The translations under genes were made by a program, and so were the position numbers. 64,000 nt of DNA, taken from NCBI RefSeq assembly GCF_004208415.1, contig NZ_CP035758.1:4340001-4404000 (forward strand), written 5' to 3'. Below are positions 41,509 to 50,590 of this stretch, one piece after another (positions within the stretch are counted from its first letter, which is position 1; each line of letters starts with the position of its first letter). The stretch comes from Ktedonosporobacter rubrisoli. GTDB lineage: Bacteria; Chloroflexota; Ktedonobacteria; Ktedonobacterales; Ktedonobacteraceae. A model generated the notes under the pieces. It worked only from the letters and a program-made list of their open reading frames with translations, did not search any database and had not been told where the DNA came from.

Positions 41509-42501
41509 TCAGACCTCTACCTCCACGCCGAGACCCATTTCACGCGCTTTTTTATAAACATACCAGGCGGCCGCCACGTCCTGGACTCCCAGGCCGACAG
41601 ATTTAAAGACTGTAATCTCTTCGTCAGACCGCCGCACCACCTGCTTATTGAACACAACTTCGCCAAGTTCCTGCCAGGTCGTAGCATCCCCAATCTTGCC
41701 AGCTTCCAGCGCCTGTAGCAAATCTCCGGCCTCAGTAAGTGCTGCCTCTCTCTGATCGACAACCACATGCGCATGGGCCAGCGTCTCGGCATCCACTTCG
41801 CACATAGCAGGTGTGTAGGCCCCAATCGCATTAATATGCGCCCCCCTGGCGATATCCTTCCAGCTAAAGAGGGGTGTGGTAGCTGTTGTCGCACAGGAAG
41901 CCAGCAAGGCTCCTTCCAGAGCTTCGCGAGCAGAGCCAACATGGCGAAGCACGGGACAATCGCTTCCTAGCAATATCTGTAAAGTACTGACCAGATTCTG
42001 ATAATGTTCTTTACTGCGATTAAATACGCGCACCTCACGCAATGGCCTCACAGCATGTATCGCCATTACCTGTGTAGGGGCCTGGCCACCAGCCCCAAAT
42101 AAAGCCAGAACATCAGCATCCCGCCGCGCAAGCAGATCGGTAGCCAGGCCAGCCGCAGCGCCCGTCCGCATCGCGGTTAACCAGCCTCCCTCTAAAATCG
42201 CTAAGGTCTTGCCCGTCAGGGCATCTAATAACAGCACAGACGCGTAAATCAAGGGCAGGCCCTGCGTAAGATTACGCGGCACAATAGTCACAACCTTCAA
42301 ACCCAGGGATTGTTGCTCGCTCAGGTGCAATAAGGAAGGCATGCACAGGGCTACACCCTGTTCTGGTAGAGCCACAGAAGAACGCTGCGGCATCTGTGCG
42401 TTGCGCTGCTGAAGCGCGCTGAAAGCCACGCGCATCGCCTCAATTGCTTCTGTCATTGTGAAACAGCGCTGAACATCGGTGCGGGAGAGAATGAGGGCCA
42501 T
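41509..42501 (-). CDS. Ornithine cyclodeaminase/mu-crystallin family protein (330 aa)
   Basis: NAD(P)-dependent family including ornithine cyclodeaminase, alanine dehydrogenase and ketimine reductase. The N-terminal part has VQRCFTMTEAIEAMRVAF and PQRSSVALP; LDALTGKTLAILEGGWLTAMRTGAAAGLAT is characteristic; the dinucleotide motif is ALFGAGGQAPTQ. Whether it cyclises ornithine or reduces another imine cannot be read from the sequence. Complete length. Converges with the GT2 gene (35-bp gap) and is divergent from pepF. Confidence 0.88.
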   Translation of the reverse strand: MALILSRTDVQRCFTMTEAIEAMRVAFSALQQRNAQMPQRSSVALPEQGVALCMPSLLHLSEQQSLGLKVVTIVPRNLTQGLPLIYASVLLLDALTGKTLAILEGGWLTAMRTGAAAGLATDLLARRDADVLALFGAGGQAPTQVMAIHAVRPLREVRVFNRSKEHYQNLVSTLQILLGSDCPVLRHVGSAREALEGALLASCATTATTPLFSWKDIARGAHINAIGAYTPAMCEVDAETLAHAHVVVDQREAALTEAGDLLQALEAGKIGDATTWQELGEVVFNKQVVRRSDEEITVFKSVGLGVQDVAAAWYVYKKAREMGLGVEVEV

Positions 42502-42691
42502 GAAACAATCTCCTCTATTATATAAATATTGCTGAATGGGCGTCTAGCTGTCAGACTGGCTTGCCCAGCGAGAATTTATCACAGGCGTTTCATTACTGTA
42601 TGCAAAATAAGCGTAAATGTCAAACGCTATTTTAGCCGAGCAATCCCTGGCTGCCAGGGAGATTTGAAAAAACTGCCCAAACAATGGCCCC

Positions 42692-42710
42692 AGCGCTATA
42701 AACTAGCGCT
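42692..42710. promoter_or_regulatory. Inverted repeat upstream of pepF
   Basis: AGCGCTA and TAGCGCT (42692-42698, 42704-42710) form a perfect 7-bp inverted repeat with a five-base spacer; a TATGATAT segment follows at about 42717, so an operator near a promoter is plausible. Confidence 0.4.
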
Positions 42711-42788
42711 TTGCCGATATGATATGATGTCATCATTCGAAATAAACTACATGTTCTCGTAACCGATTTCTGGAAAGGTAGCGACCCA

Positions 42789-44588
42789 TTGCAGATACTG
42801 TATAAGAAACGAGAAGAAATTCCAGCAGAATTTACGTGGAATCTGGAAAGCATCTTTGCTAGCAACGATGAGTGGGAGCAGGCATTCAAAGCTATCCAAA
42901 ACCTTCTACCCCAACTTGAAAGATTGAAGGGAACGCTAGCACAGAGTGGAAAAGCGCTGCTTACAGTGCTACAGAAGCGTGACGAGATATTCGAGCCTCT
43001 TGAGCGCCTGTATGTCTACTCTTCTATGCGTAAAGATGAGGATACCACTAAAGGCATCTATCAAGGGATGGCCGATAGGGCTATGCAACTGCTTGTACAG
43101 GCCACGACAACTGCCTCCTTTATCGAGCCTGAAATCCTGGCCCTTCCCCAGGATAAGCTCGACACGTTTATGCGCGAGACTCCCGAGCTGGCTCTCTATA
43201 CGCACCAACTGCAAGATCTCAATCGCCAGCGCCCACATGTGCGCTCTGCAGAGGTTGAGGCTATCCTGGCTTCCGTGGGTGAGGTTGCTGATGCCCCAGA
43301 CAATATCTTCTCCATGATCAATAACGCTGATATGAAGTTCCCTCCCATCAAGGATGAAAAGGGGCAGGACGTTGAGTTAACCCACGGCAATTACCTCGTC
43401 TATATTCGCAGCGCTGACCGCCGCGTACGTAAAGACGCCTTCGATACCATGCATAGTACGTTTCTTAAGCAGCGCAATACGATTGCCTCTACTCTGGCGG
43501 CTCAGGTAAAATCTGACCTCTTTTATACAAGGCAGCGCGACTATAGCACCTGTCGGGAACGAGCTCTGGCGCGTAATAATATTCCGGTCAGCGTCTATGA
43601 TAATCTGGTAGAGACGGTCAGCGAGCACATTCCACTGCTCAATCGCTACCTGAAGCTACGCAAGCGCATCCTTCACCTTGACGAGCTACATATGTACGAT
43701 CTTTATGTGCCAATCGTTGAGGAGACAAACGATGCGACGAGCTATGCGCAGGCCAGGGACAATATTGTAGCTGCGCTTTCTCCTCTTGGAGAGAAATATA
43801 GCACTATTCTCCAGCAGGCATTTACGCAGCGCTGGATAGATGTCTATGAGACGAGCGGTAAACGTAGCGGGGCCTATAGCGGCGGTGCATATGGTACGCT
43901 TCCCTTTATTCTTATGAACTTCCAGGGAAAGCGGGAGAGTATGTTTACGCTGGCCCATGAGTTGGGTCATTCAATGCACTCCTATTTCACGCGTACAAAT
44001 CAGCCCTATCAATATGGCGACTATACGATCTTTGTCGCCGAGGTAGCTTCGACCTTAAACGAGGGCTTGCTCACCGAGTATCTCCTGAAGAATACCTCCG
44101 ATCGAGCCGTGCGCCTGGCAATTCTTAATCATTCCTTAGAGGATATTAGAAGCACTCTCTTCCGCCAGACGATGTTTGCTGAATTTGAGCAGCAAATCCA
44201 TAGCTGTGCGGAGCAGGGAGAACCTCTTACAGCCGATAGGCTGACCGAAATGTACGCGGAGCTCAACAGGAAATATTATGGGGCCGAGACCGTGATAGAT
44301 GACTTGATTGGCATCGAATGGGCTCGCATTCCTCATTTCTACTACAACTTCTATGTCTATCAATATGCCACGGGCATCTCTGCGGCCTCAGCTCTGGTGC
44401 AACAAATCCTGCACGAAGGTCAGCCGGCAGTTGATCGCTACTTGAAATTCCTGAGCTCTGGCTCCTCTGACTATAGCATCGAATTGCTGAAAAAGGCAGG
44501 CGTTGATATGACCACGCCCGGGCCGGTCCGTCAGGCATTCCAGCTCTTTGAGACGCACCTGACACAGATGGAGCAGCTTCTAGGCTAA
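42789..44588 (+). CDS. pepF: Oligoendopeptidase F (M3B family, 599 aa)
   Basis: Cytoplasmic zinc metallopeptidase cutting peptides of roughly 7-17 residues. The zinc motif HELGH is at residues 390-394 (TLAHELGHSMHSYF) with the third ligand expected in AEVASTLNEGLL. Family blocks: IPAEFTWNLESIF-like start, GKRSGAYSGGAYGTLPFILMNF and the YNFYVYQYATGISAA end. The start codon is TTG at 42789 after GGAAAGGTAGCGA. Length normal. A terminator follows. Confidence 0.92.
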   Translation: MQILYKKREEIPAEFTWNLESIFASNDEWEQAFKAIQNLLPQLERLKGTLAQSGKALLTVLQKRDEIFEPLERLYVYSSMRKDEDTTKGIYQGMADRAMQLLVQATTTASFIEPEILALPQDKLDTFMRETPELALYTHQLQDLNRQRPHVRSAEVEAILASVGEVADAPDNIFSMINNADMKFPPIKDEKGQDVELTHGNYLVYIRSADRRVRKDAFDTMHSTFLKQRNTIASTLAAQVKSDLFYTRQRDYSTCRERALARNNIPVSVYDNLVETVSEHIPLLNRYLKLRKRILHLDELHMYDLYVPIVEETNDATSYAQARDNIVAALSPLGEKYSTILQQAFTQRWIDVYETSGKRSGAYSGGAYGTLPFILMNFQGKRESMFTLAHELGHSMHSYFTRTNQPYQYGDYTIFVAEVASTLNEGLLTEYLLKNTSDRAVRLAILNHSLEDIRSTLFRQTMFAEFEQQIHSCAEQGEPLTADRLTEMYAELNRKYYGAETVIDDLIGIEWARIPHFYYNFYVYQYATGISAASALVQQILHEGQPAVDRYLKFLSSGSSDYSIELLKKAGVDMTTPGPVRQAFQLFETHLTQMEQLLG

Positions 44589-44604
44589 GCTATTCATTCC
44601 TCAA

Positions 44605-44632
44605 AAGGCACTCTCCTGGAGGGTGCCTTTTT
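44605..44632 (+). terminator. Rho-independent terminator after pepF
   Basis: AAGGCACTCTCC pairs with GGAGGGTGCCTT (one mismatch), followed by TTT. Confidence 0.85.
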
Positions 44633-44872
44633 GCTATGCTTTTTGATCACCCGCACAATTACCCCCAAAACAGCTTGTAATCTAGCCAGGCGTACGCAGG
44701 CAACGAGAACGAATGTATCCGTTCTGGGCCTCTGATCAGTATTACATAGGAGAGTTACTTTCCACGATCCTTTCTAAAAAGCAGGAGCGAGAGGAAGTGA
44801 CCTCAGGCATTTCTACCGTCAGGATGTCAGACAAAGGCGATTGTCTATAGTTTATAGAAGAGGAGTTCACGT

Positions 44873-45118
44873 ATGAGCGAAGAAAATAAAAATCTCGGCA
44901 CCCAGGGAAAAGAAGATACTCTCAAAGGTAAACTTAAGCAGGCGGCAGGCAAGGTAGAAAGCAAAGTTGGGCATATTACCGGTAACCGCGAGATGGAAGC
45001 CAAAGGCAAGGCCAAGGAAGTTGGTGGTAAGGCTCAATCTGTCGTTGGTAAAGGGGAACAGAAAGTAGATGATGCTCTCAAGCCCCGGCGTACCGAAGAT
45101 TATCCTGAAGATGTGTAG
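44873..45118 (+). CDS. CsbD-family stress protein (81 aa)
   Basis: Small, highly charged, disordered or helical protein typical of general-stress-induced CsbD proteins: KLKQAAGKVESKVGHITGNR and KEVGGKAQSVVGKGEQKVDDALK, a repeat-like pattern. Ends EDYPEDV. RBS AGAGGAGTTCACGT. Function of the family is not defined. Stands alone, with hairpins downstream. Confidence 0.88.
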   Translation: MSEENKNLGTQGKEDTLKGKLKQAAGKVESKVGHITGNREMEAKGKAKEVGGKAQSVVGKGEQKVDDALKPRRTEDYPEDV

Positions 45119-45208
45119 GTGAGGCTCCCTGGCTTTATCAAGCCAGCCTTACCTACACAGTTCCTCAAGGATACTCGCGAACATCGCAAAGGCATTTCTA
45201 GAAAGCAG

Positions 45209-45232
45209 TAGCCATCTTGATCAAGATGGCTA
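45209..45232. terminator. 24-bp perfect palindrome downstream of csbD
   Basis: TAGCCATCTTGA is directly mirrored by TCAAGATGGCTA with no loop, centred at 45220/45221. It lies between convergent genes (csbD and the 45301-45591 gene), so a bidirectional terminator is likely; a protein-binding site is the alternative. Confidence 0.6.
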
Positions 45233-45300
45233 CTTTGCTGTAATTTATATTTGTATAAGGCGAGAACACTGACCAGCTAGACCATCTCCCACCATGCTGC

Positions 45301-45591
45301 TCAGGCTGCCTTAGAGATGCTAGAGGTCTTGCCTTGTGCTCCCTTACGGCGCACGAGACGCTCGGCAATAGCCCCAATGAGTGCGAAGGCGCAAAATCCC
45401 ACAAAGAGATGGGCCGCATCTACCAGCCAGTGCAAGTTACCGGCAAGGATGAGCTCCTGGTAGTAGCCAAAAATTGGCACGCTGAAAGCATAAATAATAC
45501 CTACGATACCCAGGATGATGCCATCCCAAGTTCTTTGTAAAGACGTTTGATTTGATGTATCCCCCTCTGGGTGCATCACAGCTTTTTGCAC
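45301..45591 (-). CDS. Small two-helix membrane protein (96 aa)
   Basis: Hydrophobic segments at about residues 25-45 (WDGIILGIVGIIYAFSVPIFG) and 58-78 (VDAAHLFVGFCAFALIGAIAE), then a basic Ser/Lys-rich tail. Family not recognised. No convincing RBS at 45591 (an ATG at residue 6, position 45576, is an alternative). Divergent from the alpha/beta hydrolase gene by about 95 bp. Confidence 0.6.
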   Translation of the reverse strand: MQKAVMHPEGDTSNQTSLQRTWDGIILGIVGIIYAFSVPIFGYYQELILAGNLHWLVDAAHLFVGFCAFALIGAIAERLVRRKGAQGKTSSISKAA

Positions 45592-45685
45592 AGCAGATGC
45601 ACGGAAAGAGCAAGATGGAAGAAGACTTTTTCGCTGGCATCATGTAAACTTAAGATGCGAAAATATGCGCGAAAGGAAAAGAGCT

Positions 45686-46474
45686 ATGAAAAAAATATAT
45701 TCAAAAGACGGTACAGCTATTGCATTCGACCAGTCGGGCGAAGGGCCAGCGGTTATCCTGGTGGGTGGGGCGTTTCAGCACCGGGCGATTGACCCAAAGA
45801 CTGCCAAGCTGGCTGCTCTTCTAGCACAGCATTTTACTGTATTCCACTATGATCGTCGAGGCAGGGGCGATAGTGGGGATACTCTGCCCTATGCCATTGA
45901 GCGCGAGATTGAAGACCTTGAAGCTCTTCTCAACGAAGCGGGTGGATCGGCATGCGTGTTCGGTATGTCTTCAGGCGCAGTGCTTACTCTGCATGCTGCG
46001 GCTCGCGGCCTCAATATCAAGAAAATGGCCTTATATGAAGCGCCGTTCAATTCTGGTGACGACGATGCCCGTCAAGCAGCTGAAAACTATACAAAGCAGT
46101 TGACAGCTTTGCTCGCAGAGGGCCGTCGAGGCGACGCTGCTGCCCTTGCCATGACCACCTTCGGCGCACCTGCACAAGCTGTTGCTGGGATGCGCCAGAT
46201 GCCCTTCTGGCCTACCTTCGAGGCAGTGGCACCTACGCTCGCCTACGACAGCGCCATCATGGGAGATAGCTCTATACCCACTACATTGATTACATCCATT
46301 CCTGTGCCAACGCTGGTCATGGATGGGGGAGCGAGTCCTGCTTTTATGCACAATGCCGCAGAAGCAGTTGCACACAGTCTTCCCAATGCACAACGTTGCA
46401 CGCTGGCAGGCCAGACCCACGACGTGGACCCCGATGTGCTCGCACCCGTGTTGGCAGAGTTCTTCGCAGGTTGA
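45686..46474 (+). CDS. Alpha/beta hydrolase (262 aa)
   Basis: Soluble alpha/beta hydrolase of unknown substrate. FHYDRRGRGDSGDT follows the oxyanion-strand region (VILVGGAFQHR); the nucleophile elbow is FGMSSGAVL (Ser in GMSSG); acid near VPTLVMDGGASP; His in LAGQTHDVDPDVL. Start at 45686 is chosen because AAAGGAAAAGAGCT precedes it. Length and order are typical of esterase or epoxide-hydrolase-like members. Confidence 0.85.
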   Translation: MKKIYSKDGTAIAFDQSGEGPAVILVGGAFQHRAIDPKTAKLAALLAQHFTVFHYDRRGRGDSGDTLPYAIEREIEDLEALLNEAGGSACVFGMSSGAVLTLHAAARGLNIKKMALYEAPFNSGDDDARQAAENYTKQLTALLAEGRRGDAAALAMTTFGAPAQAVAGMRQMPFWPTFEAVAPTLAYDSAIMGDSSIPTTLITSIPVPTLVMDGGASPAFMHNAAEAVAHSLPNAQRCTLAGQTHDVDPDVLAPVLAEFFAG

Positions 46475-47239
46475 GAGAATCTTTTCGAGCCTGGGGCATT
46501 GTTAAATATGCATAAACTTGCGAAGCTCTTGAGACCAGGCCTTCTCTCTGGAGAGAAGATCTGGTCTCATTCCTAGAGAGCTCTTTTTGCTGTCATCCTG
46601 GCCATGCACACCTCCTATTGATAACCTGAAGAGAATACAGTCGTCATACGTAAAGAGGACTAAGCATTCTTTATTTGGGGCAGCTTTCATATGCAGAGAA
46701 GACCTTGAAGAAAGTTATATATGACGAGATCCATGAGCTTAAAAAATGTGTGGAAGTTCCTTCACCTCGCCTTTACAATCGCAGGGCAGGACGATTCCCA
46801 GAAAGCATAATAGGCGGGGCTGGATGGAGTAGCAATGCTAGCCAATCCACGGCGTGACTAAAATCCGTATGCCATTTCTCAACTAACAGGTAAGAGAATT
46901 CGTATTAGTAATGAGGGAAAAAAATAAGCAATTAACTGTACCCATTTTCGCCGAATTATGCATCTTTATTTAAACTCAGCACCGCAAAAGGAAATAGGTG
47001 CTTTTCGTATGTTGTTGTAATTAAGTAGATAGATTTCACACCACTTTTCCTTAATTAGTAATTTTGGGATGTATCTATCCCATCCACAATAATAAGTGAT
47101 ATCATTATAGATATCAAAAATAGTAGACCTTCCATACTTAATGATGCTCCCCACTTCACAAGAAGTTGCATCGTTATAGGATTTTTTACAGCATAGATTC
47201 CCCGAGAGATTGTAGCCAGAAGGAAAGGAACAAACGACA
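46475..47239. other. 765-bp gap without a recognisable gene
   Basis: Begins with a hairpin terminator (46531-46568). The rest is AT-rich with only short ORFs lacking RBS or family signs on both strands. A small stem AGCACC/GGTGCT (46978-47002) is present. Decayed genes may lie here, but no homology could be recognised. Confidence 0.5.
46531..46568 (+). terminator. Terminator after the alpha/beta hydrolase
   Basis: GAGACCAGGCCTTCTC pairs with GAGAAGATCTGGTCTC (14 of 16), with TTTTT 15 bases further on. Confidence 0.6.
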
Positions 47240-48394
47240 ATGCAGGAGCAGAGACTGAAAGTAGGTATAGTGGGGCTGGGAGAGATTGCTCAAATCATTC
47301 ATTTGCCAATCCTGATGCAAATGTCAGATCGGTATGAAATCGTAGCGCTCTGTGACATTTCAAAGCAACTTCTCCACTACATTGGCAAGCATTATCGTGT
47401 GAAGCATCTCTATACAGACATACATGAAATGGCTGCTCAAGAAGATATAGATGTTATATTTGTGCTCAATAGCAATGAATATCATACTGAGAGTGTTATT
47501 GCTGCAATAAATAATCATAAGCATGTCTTTGTTGAGAAGCCTATGTGCTTTACGCTGCGCGAAGCAGACGAAATCATAGAGGCACGAGACGCAGCCGGTG
47601 TGCAAGTCATGGTTGGGTATATGAGACGTTTCGCTCCCGCCTTTTTGCGTGGCGTTGAAGAGGTCAAGCAATTGGGGCATATTAACTATGCGCGCATTCG
47701 CGATATCATAGGCCAGAACGCCTTCTTCATTGACCAGATCGCCCAGGCTGCGCGCTTTAACGACATTCCTGCCTCCGCACGCGCCGATAGGGCAGAACGT
47801 TTTGAAGCCATGATGAAAGAGGCAACAGGAACTGACTCTCCTCAAATTCATAGCATTTATAATACGCTTTGTGGCCTCAATGGGCATGATTTTTCTGCTA
47901 TGCGCGAAATGCTTGGCTTCCCGCACCAGGTGCTCTCGGCAGCTCAGGGACCAGGACAATTCCTGACGGCAATTTTTGAGTTTGACGGCTATAACGCAAC
48001 CTTTGAAACTGGCATCGACCATCAGGGACGTTTTGATGCATCGCTCGAAGTCTTCGGCGAAACCAGGACGATACGCGTGCAGTACAACACGCCCTACATT
48101 CGACATTTACCTACGCGGCTCTTTGTAGCTCAGACGGTCGGAGAAAAGTATACCGAAACGGAGGTACGGCCTTCATATACCGATCCCTACACGCTTGAGC
48201 TTGAGTACCTCTATGATAGCTTGACTGGCGATCAGCAGCCGAAAACAACGCCAGAAGATTTTAAGGAAGATCTTCTTCTCAATCAGATGATCCTGGATGA
48301 ACTCAAGTATACCCAGGGCAAAGCTCAGACGCGCAAGAAGATACTCAGCTCTGTTCCCGGGCTCTCCGCCCAACGCAAAGAGGAAAGCGCTTGA
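47240..48394 (+). CDS. Gfo/Idh/MocA-family oxidoreductase (384 aa)
   Basis: NAD(P)-dependent sugar or inositol-type oxidoreductase. Rossmann glycine motif VGIVGLGEIAQIIHLPIL; the family motif EKP is in HVFVEKPMCF; then VMVGYMRRFAPAF, GHINYARIRDIIGQN and the catalytic region LCGLNGHDFSAMREMLG, where His-Asp-like pairs usually sit. The substrate cannot be inferred. RBS AAGGAAAGGAAC. A strong terminator follows; no sugar-transport genes are adjacent. Confidence 0.88.
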   Translation: MQEQRLKVGIVGLGEIAQIIHLPILMQMSDRYEIVALCDISKQLLHYIGKHYRVKHLYTDIHEMAAQEDIDVIFVLNSNEYHTESVIAAINNHKHVFVEKPMCFTLREADEIIEARDAAGVQVMVGYMRRFAPAFLRGVEEVKQLGHINYARIRDIIGQNAFFIDQIAQAARFNDIPASARADRAERFEAMMKEATGTDSPQIHSIYNTLCGLNGHDFSAMREMLGFPHQVLSAAQGPGQFLTAIFEFDGYNATFETGIDHQGRFDASLEVFGETRTIRVQYNTPYIRHLPTRLFVAQTVGEKYTETEVRPSYTDPYTLELEYLYDSLTGDQQPKTTPEDFKEDLLLNQMILDELKYTQGKAQTRKKILSSVPGLSAQRKEESA

Positions 48395-48427
48395 GTTGAC
48401 AAAAGAGCCATCAATGCGTAAACAATG

Positions 48428-48464
48428 AGCCCGTCGCTTTTAAATGAGAAGTGACGGGCTTTTT
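48428..48464 (+). terminator. Rho-independent terminator after the oxidoreductase
   Basis: AGCCCGTCGCTT (48428-48439) pairs with AAGTGACGGGCT (48449-48460), followed by TTTTC. Confidence 0.85.
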
Positions 48465-48550
48465 CGCGAGATAGATCTCACGTTCTGACACTTATTTGTC
48501 TCTACGCATATGCAAATTACATGCCAGCGAGAACTACACTCTATCTCGAA

Positions 48551-49105
48551 TCATTCAGTCTCTGCCTGCAGAAATCGCTCGTACTCAGCCGGTAGGGCGA
48601 TCTTGAATTGCTCACATAAAGCAGCGACATCGCGGTAATCATTTTCGTCAAGTTCATAGCCGGAATGAAATTTTACCAGCCATTCAGGGGAAATGCACTT
48701 CACACTATATCCCTGAATTGAACCTCTACCATGTAACGACTCAAAGGGATAATCAACGCCATAAATAAGCTTGCCCTGAGCATCAAATGTGTAGGAGTGG
48801 AAATCTACTTCGTGGCCCTGGTCATCGCCCATGACAAAATTGCATTCCCAGGTATCATCACGAGGCACATCTCTATATCCACGTGCCTCTAATAAAGCGC
48901 GCAGTTCAGGGACATCTTTGTGCTCTAGTGCTATGTCTACATCTGCATGCAAGCGCGTTTGTCTTCCCAAAAGCGCATCCACGGCCCAACCACCATCAAC
49001 AATCACTTCAATACCATGTTGCGCAAAGAGCTGCAAGAGCTCAATTACCGCATCGGCGCTCATCTCTGGGGAACGTTGCGACTCAACGCTTTCGCCAGAT
49101 TTCAT
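48551..49105 (-). CDS. Aminoglycoside/lincosamide-type nucleotidyltransferase (184 aa)
   Basis: Minimal nucleotidyltransferase-superfamily enzyme like ANT(2'')/LnuA proteins. GGWAVDALLGRQTRLHADVDIAL carries the GG-W and Asp-x-Asp metal site (DVD); a third acidic residue lies in HEVDFHSYTF. Such proteins adenylylate antibiotics, but many environmental relatives have unknown substrates, so resistance cannot be claimed. C-terminal helices (PEWLVKFHSGYELDENDYRD) are as in the family. RBS AGAGAGGTGG. Confidence 0.8.
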   Translation of the reverse strand: MKSGESVESQRSPEMSADAVIELLQLFAQHGIEVIVDGGWAVDALLGRQTRLHADVDIALEHKDVPELRALLEARGYRDVPRDDTWECNFVMGDDQGHEVDFHSYTFDAQGKLIYGVDYPFESLHGRGSIQGYSVKCISPEWLVKFHSGYELDENDYRDVAALCEQFKIALPAEYERFLQAETE

Positions 49106-49187
49106 AGTTTACCACCTCTCTCAATGCTTGCCTGCCATAGGCTCATGCTTAAAAAATTCTCCTGCTATGCTGTGGGCTTCCAGGGCT

Positions 49188-49463
49188 TCAATAAAGTACA
49201 GAACTCGGGCACCGACAGCTTCTCAAGGCATTGCTAATCGTCCCACACAGCCAGTAATGTCTCGATCTGAGAAGCAGGCCCAGAAGCCGGCGGCAGGCCT
49301 GATAGTTCAATGCTAATATGCCGCAGCCCAGGACGTCCATCAGGCAATTGCTGGCACTGCTAGAGGCTGCGGTACTGGTGATTTCAGTCTCTACCACATA
49401 ATCAGCAATATCTCGTAATACCTGATCGGTACTCAACGATTGGTGAGAAATTGGAGACGACAT
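49188..49463 (-). pseudogene. prpD/MmgE-like N-terminal remnant
   Basis: A good start (GAGGAAAAATCG before ATG at 49463) opens MSSPISHQSLSTDQVLRDIA, then CLMDVLGCGILALNYQACRRLLG, which matches the N-terminus of the MmgE/PrpD (2-methylcitrate dehydratase) family. After about 62 residues the similarity ends and the frame runs into unrelated sequence and a stop at 49188. The family is ~450 residues long, and only ~340 bp separate this start from the next gene, so most of the gene is deleted. It directly follows a prpB-type gene, the usual partner. Confidence 0.6.
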
Positions 49464-49523
49464 CGATTTTTCCTCAGTAGGTGATCAAACAAAAATAGGG
49501 CTAGCGGATATGCTCAGATAGCC

Positions 49524-50420
49524 TCAATCGTCCTTATTTTGCTCCTGTTGGGCGAACAATGCATCGAGTTTTTGCTCATAAGCATGATAACCCAGAAACT
49601 CATAGAGCTCTTCGCGCGTTTGCATTGCAGGTATCGCCGCTTTCTGGCTTCCTTGCTGACGAATCGTGCGATAGACATTTAGGGCCGCTGCGCTCATCGC
49701 CCGAAACGCCGAGAGCGGATAGAGCACCATACTCACCCCGGCTTGAGCCAGTTCCTGGCAGCTAAAGAGAGGAGTCAGGCCAAATTCGGTCAAGTTAGCC
49801 AGCACGGGCAAGCCGATCTGTGTAAAGGCACGATATTGCTCCAGAGTGGCCACGGCTTCCGGGAAAAGCATATCAGCTCCGGCCTCCTTATAGCGCCAGG
49901 CGCGCTGTAGAGCCGCATCTAATCCTTCGCGGGCCAGAGCGTCGGTCCGCGCCATGATTACAAAATCCTGGTCAGTACGGGCGTCTACAGCGGCTTTGAG
50001 GCGATCGACCATCTCTTCTGTAGAAACTATAGCCTTATTTGGACGATGGCCACAGCGCTTTGACTGAACTTGATCTTCGATATGCACTCCGGCCGCCCCA
50101 GCCTTACTCATCTCCCTTATTGCACGCGCAATCATAAACGCTCCACCCCAGCCCGTATCTATATCAACCAGGAGGGGCAGCGCTGTAACACTTGTCACGC
50201 GACGCACATCTTCTAATACATCGGGCAGCGTGGTAAGGGCCAGATCAGGCAAGCCATAAGATGCATTCGCCACACCAGCACCTGAAAGATAAAGCGCCTG
50301 AAAGCCTACCTGCTCGGCCATAATTGCCGCGTAGGCATTGATGACACCAACCATCTGCAGAGGCGTCTCACGCGTTAGAGCAGCACGCAAAAGCGCGCCT
50401 GCCTGGATATTCTCTTTCAT
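49524..50420 (-). CDS. prpB: Methylisocitrate lyase-type PEP-mutase/isocitrate lyase family enzyme (298 aa)
   Basis: Cleaves 2-methylisocitrate to pyruvate and succinate (or a related oxo-acid lyase reaction). The active-site cysteine loop is KRCGH at residues 121-125; metal-binding LVDIDTGWGG and GVHIEDQ are conserved, as are IMARTDALAREGL and LANLTEFG. Start at 50420 (MKENIQAGALLRAALT) is preferred to 50477 because GGAAAGGATTGG precedes it. A truncated prpD follows, so a complete methylcitrate cycle is not encoded here. Confidence 0.85.
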   Translation of the reverse strand: MKENIQAGALLRAALTRETPLQMVGVINAYAAIMAEQVGFQALYLSGAGVANASYGLPDLALTTLPDVLEDVRRVTSVTALPLLVDIDTGWGGAFMIARAIREMSKAGAAGVHIEDQVQSKRCGHRPNKAIVSTEEMVDRLKAAVDARTDQDFVIMARTDALAREGLDAALQRAWRYKEAGADMLFPEAVATLEQYRAFTQIGLPVLANLTEFGLTPLFSCQELAQAGVSMVLYPLSAFRAMSAAALNVYRTIRQQGSQKAAIPAMQTREELYEFLGYHAYEQKLDALFAQQEQNKDD

Positions 50421-50542
50421 CAAATCCAATCCTTTCCAGAATAAACCATAGCCCTGGGCGCCAGATAAATCAACCATGAGAAAACTCCCGCCTCATTTTA
50501 CCTCATAGCTGATCTATCCTTGATTATCAGCTAAAAGCAAGC

Positions 50543-50560
50543 TATACTTAACGAAGTATA
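50543..50560. promoter_or_regulatory. Inverted repeat in the prpB/Lrp divergent promoter
   Basis: TATACTT (50543-50549) and AAGTATA (50554-50560) form a perfect inverted repeat 30 bp before the Lrp-type gene and ~120 bp from prpB: a candidate operator for autoregulation. Confidence 0.5.
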
Positions 50561-50590
50561 AGTTTTTATTCCTTATTTCAAACGAAAACA

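Noticed and set aside
46675..46857. 60-aa plus-strand ORF in the 765-bp gap
   Set aside because: Weak composition, no RBS and no family resemblance; a transposase remnant was considered but no motif supports it.
49080..49260. prpD C-terminal fragment in the other two frames (SVPEF-like and FIEALEAHS-like)
   Set aside because: A short LEKLSVPEF similarity to PrpD C-termini appears but it is interrupted by stops and too short to rely on; only the N-terminal stump is reported.
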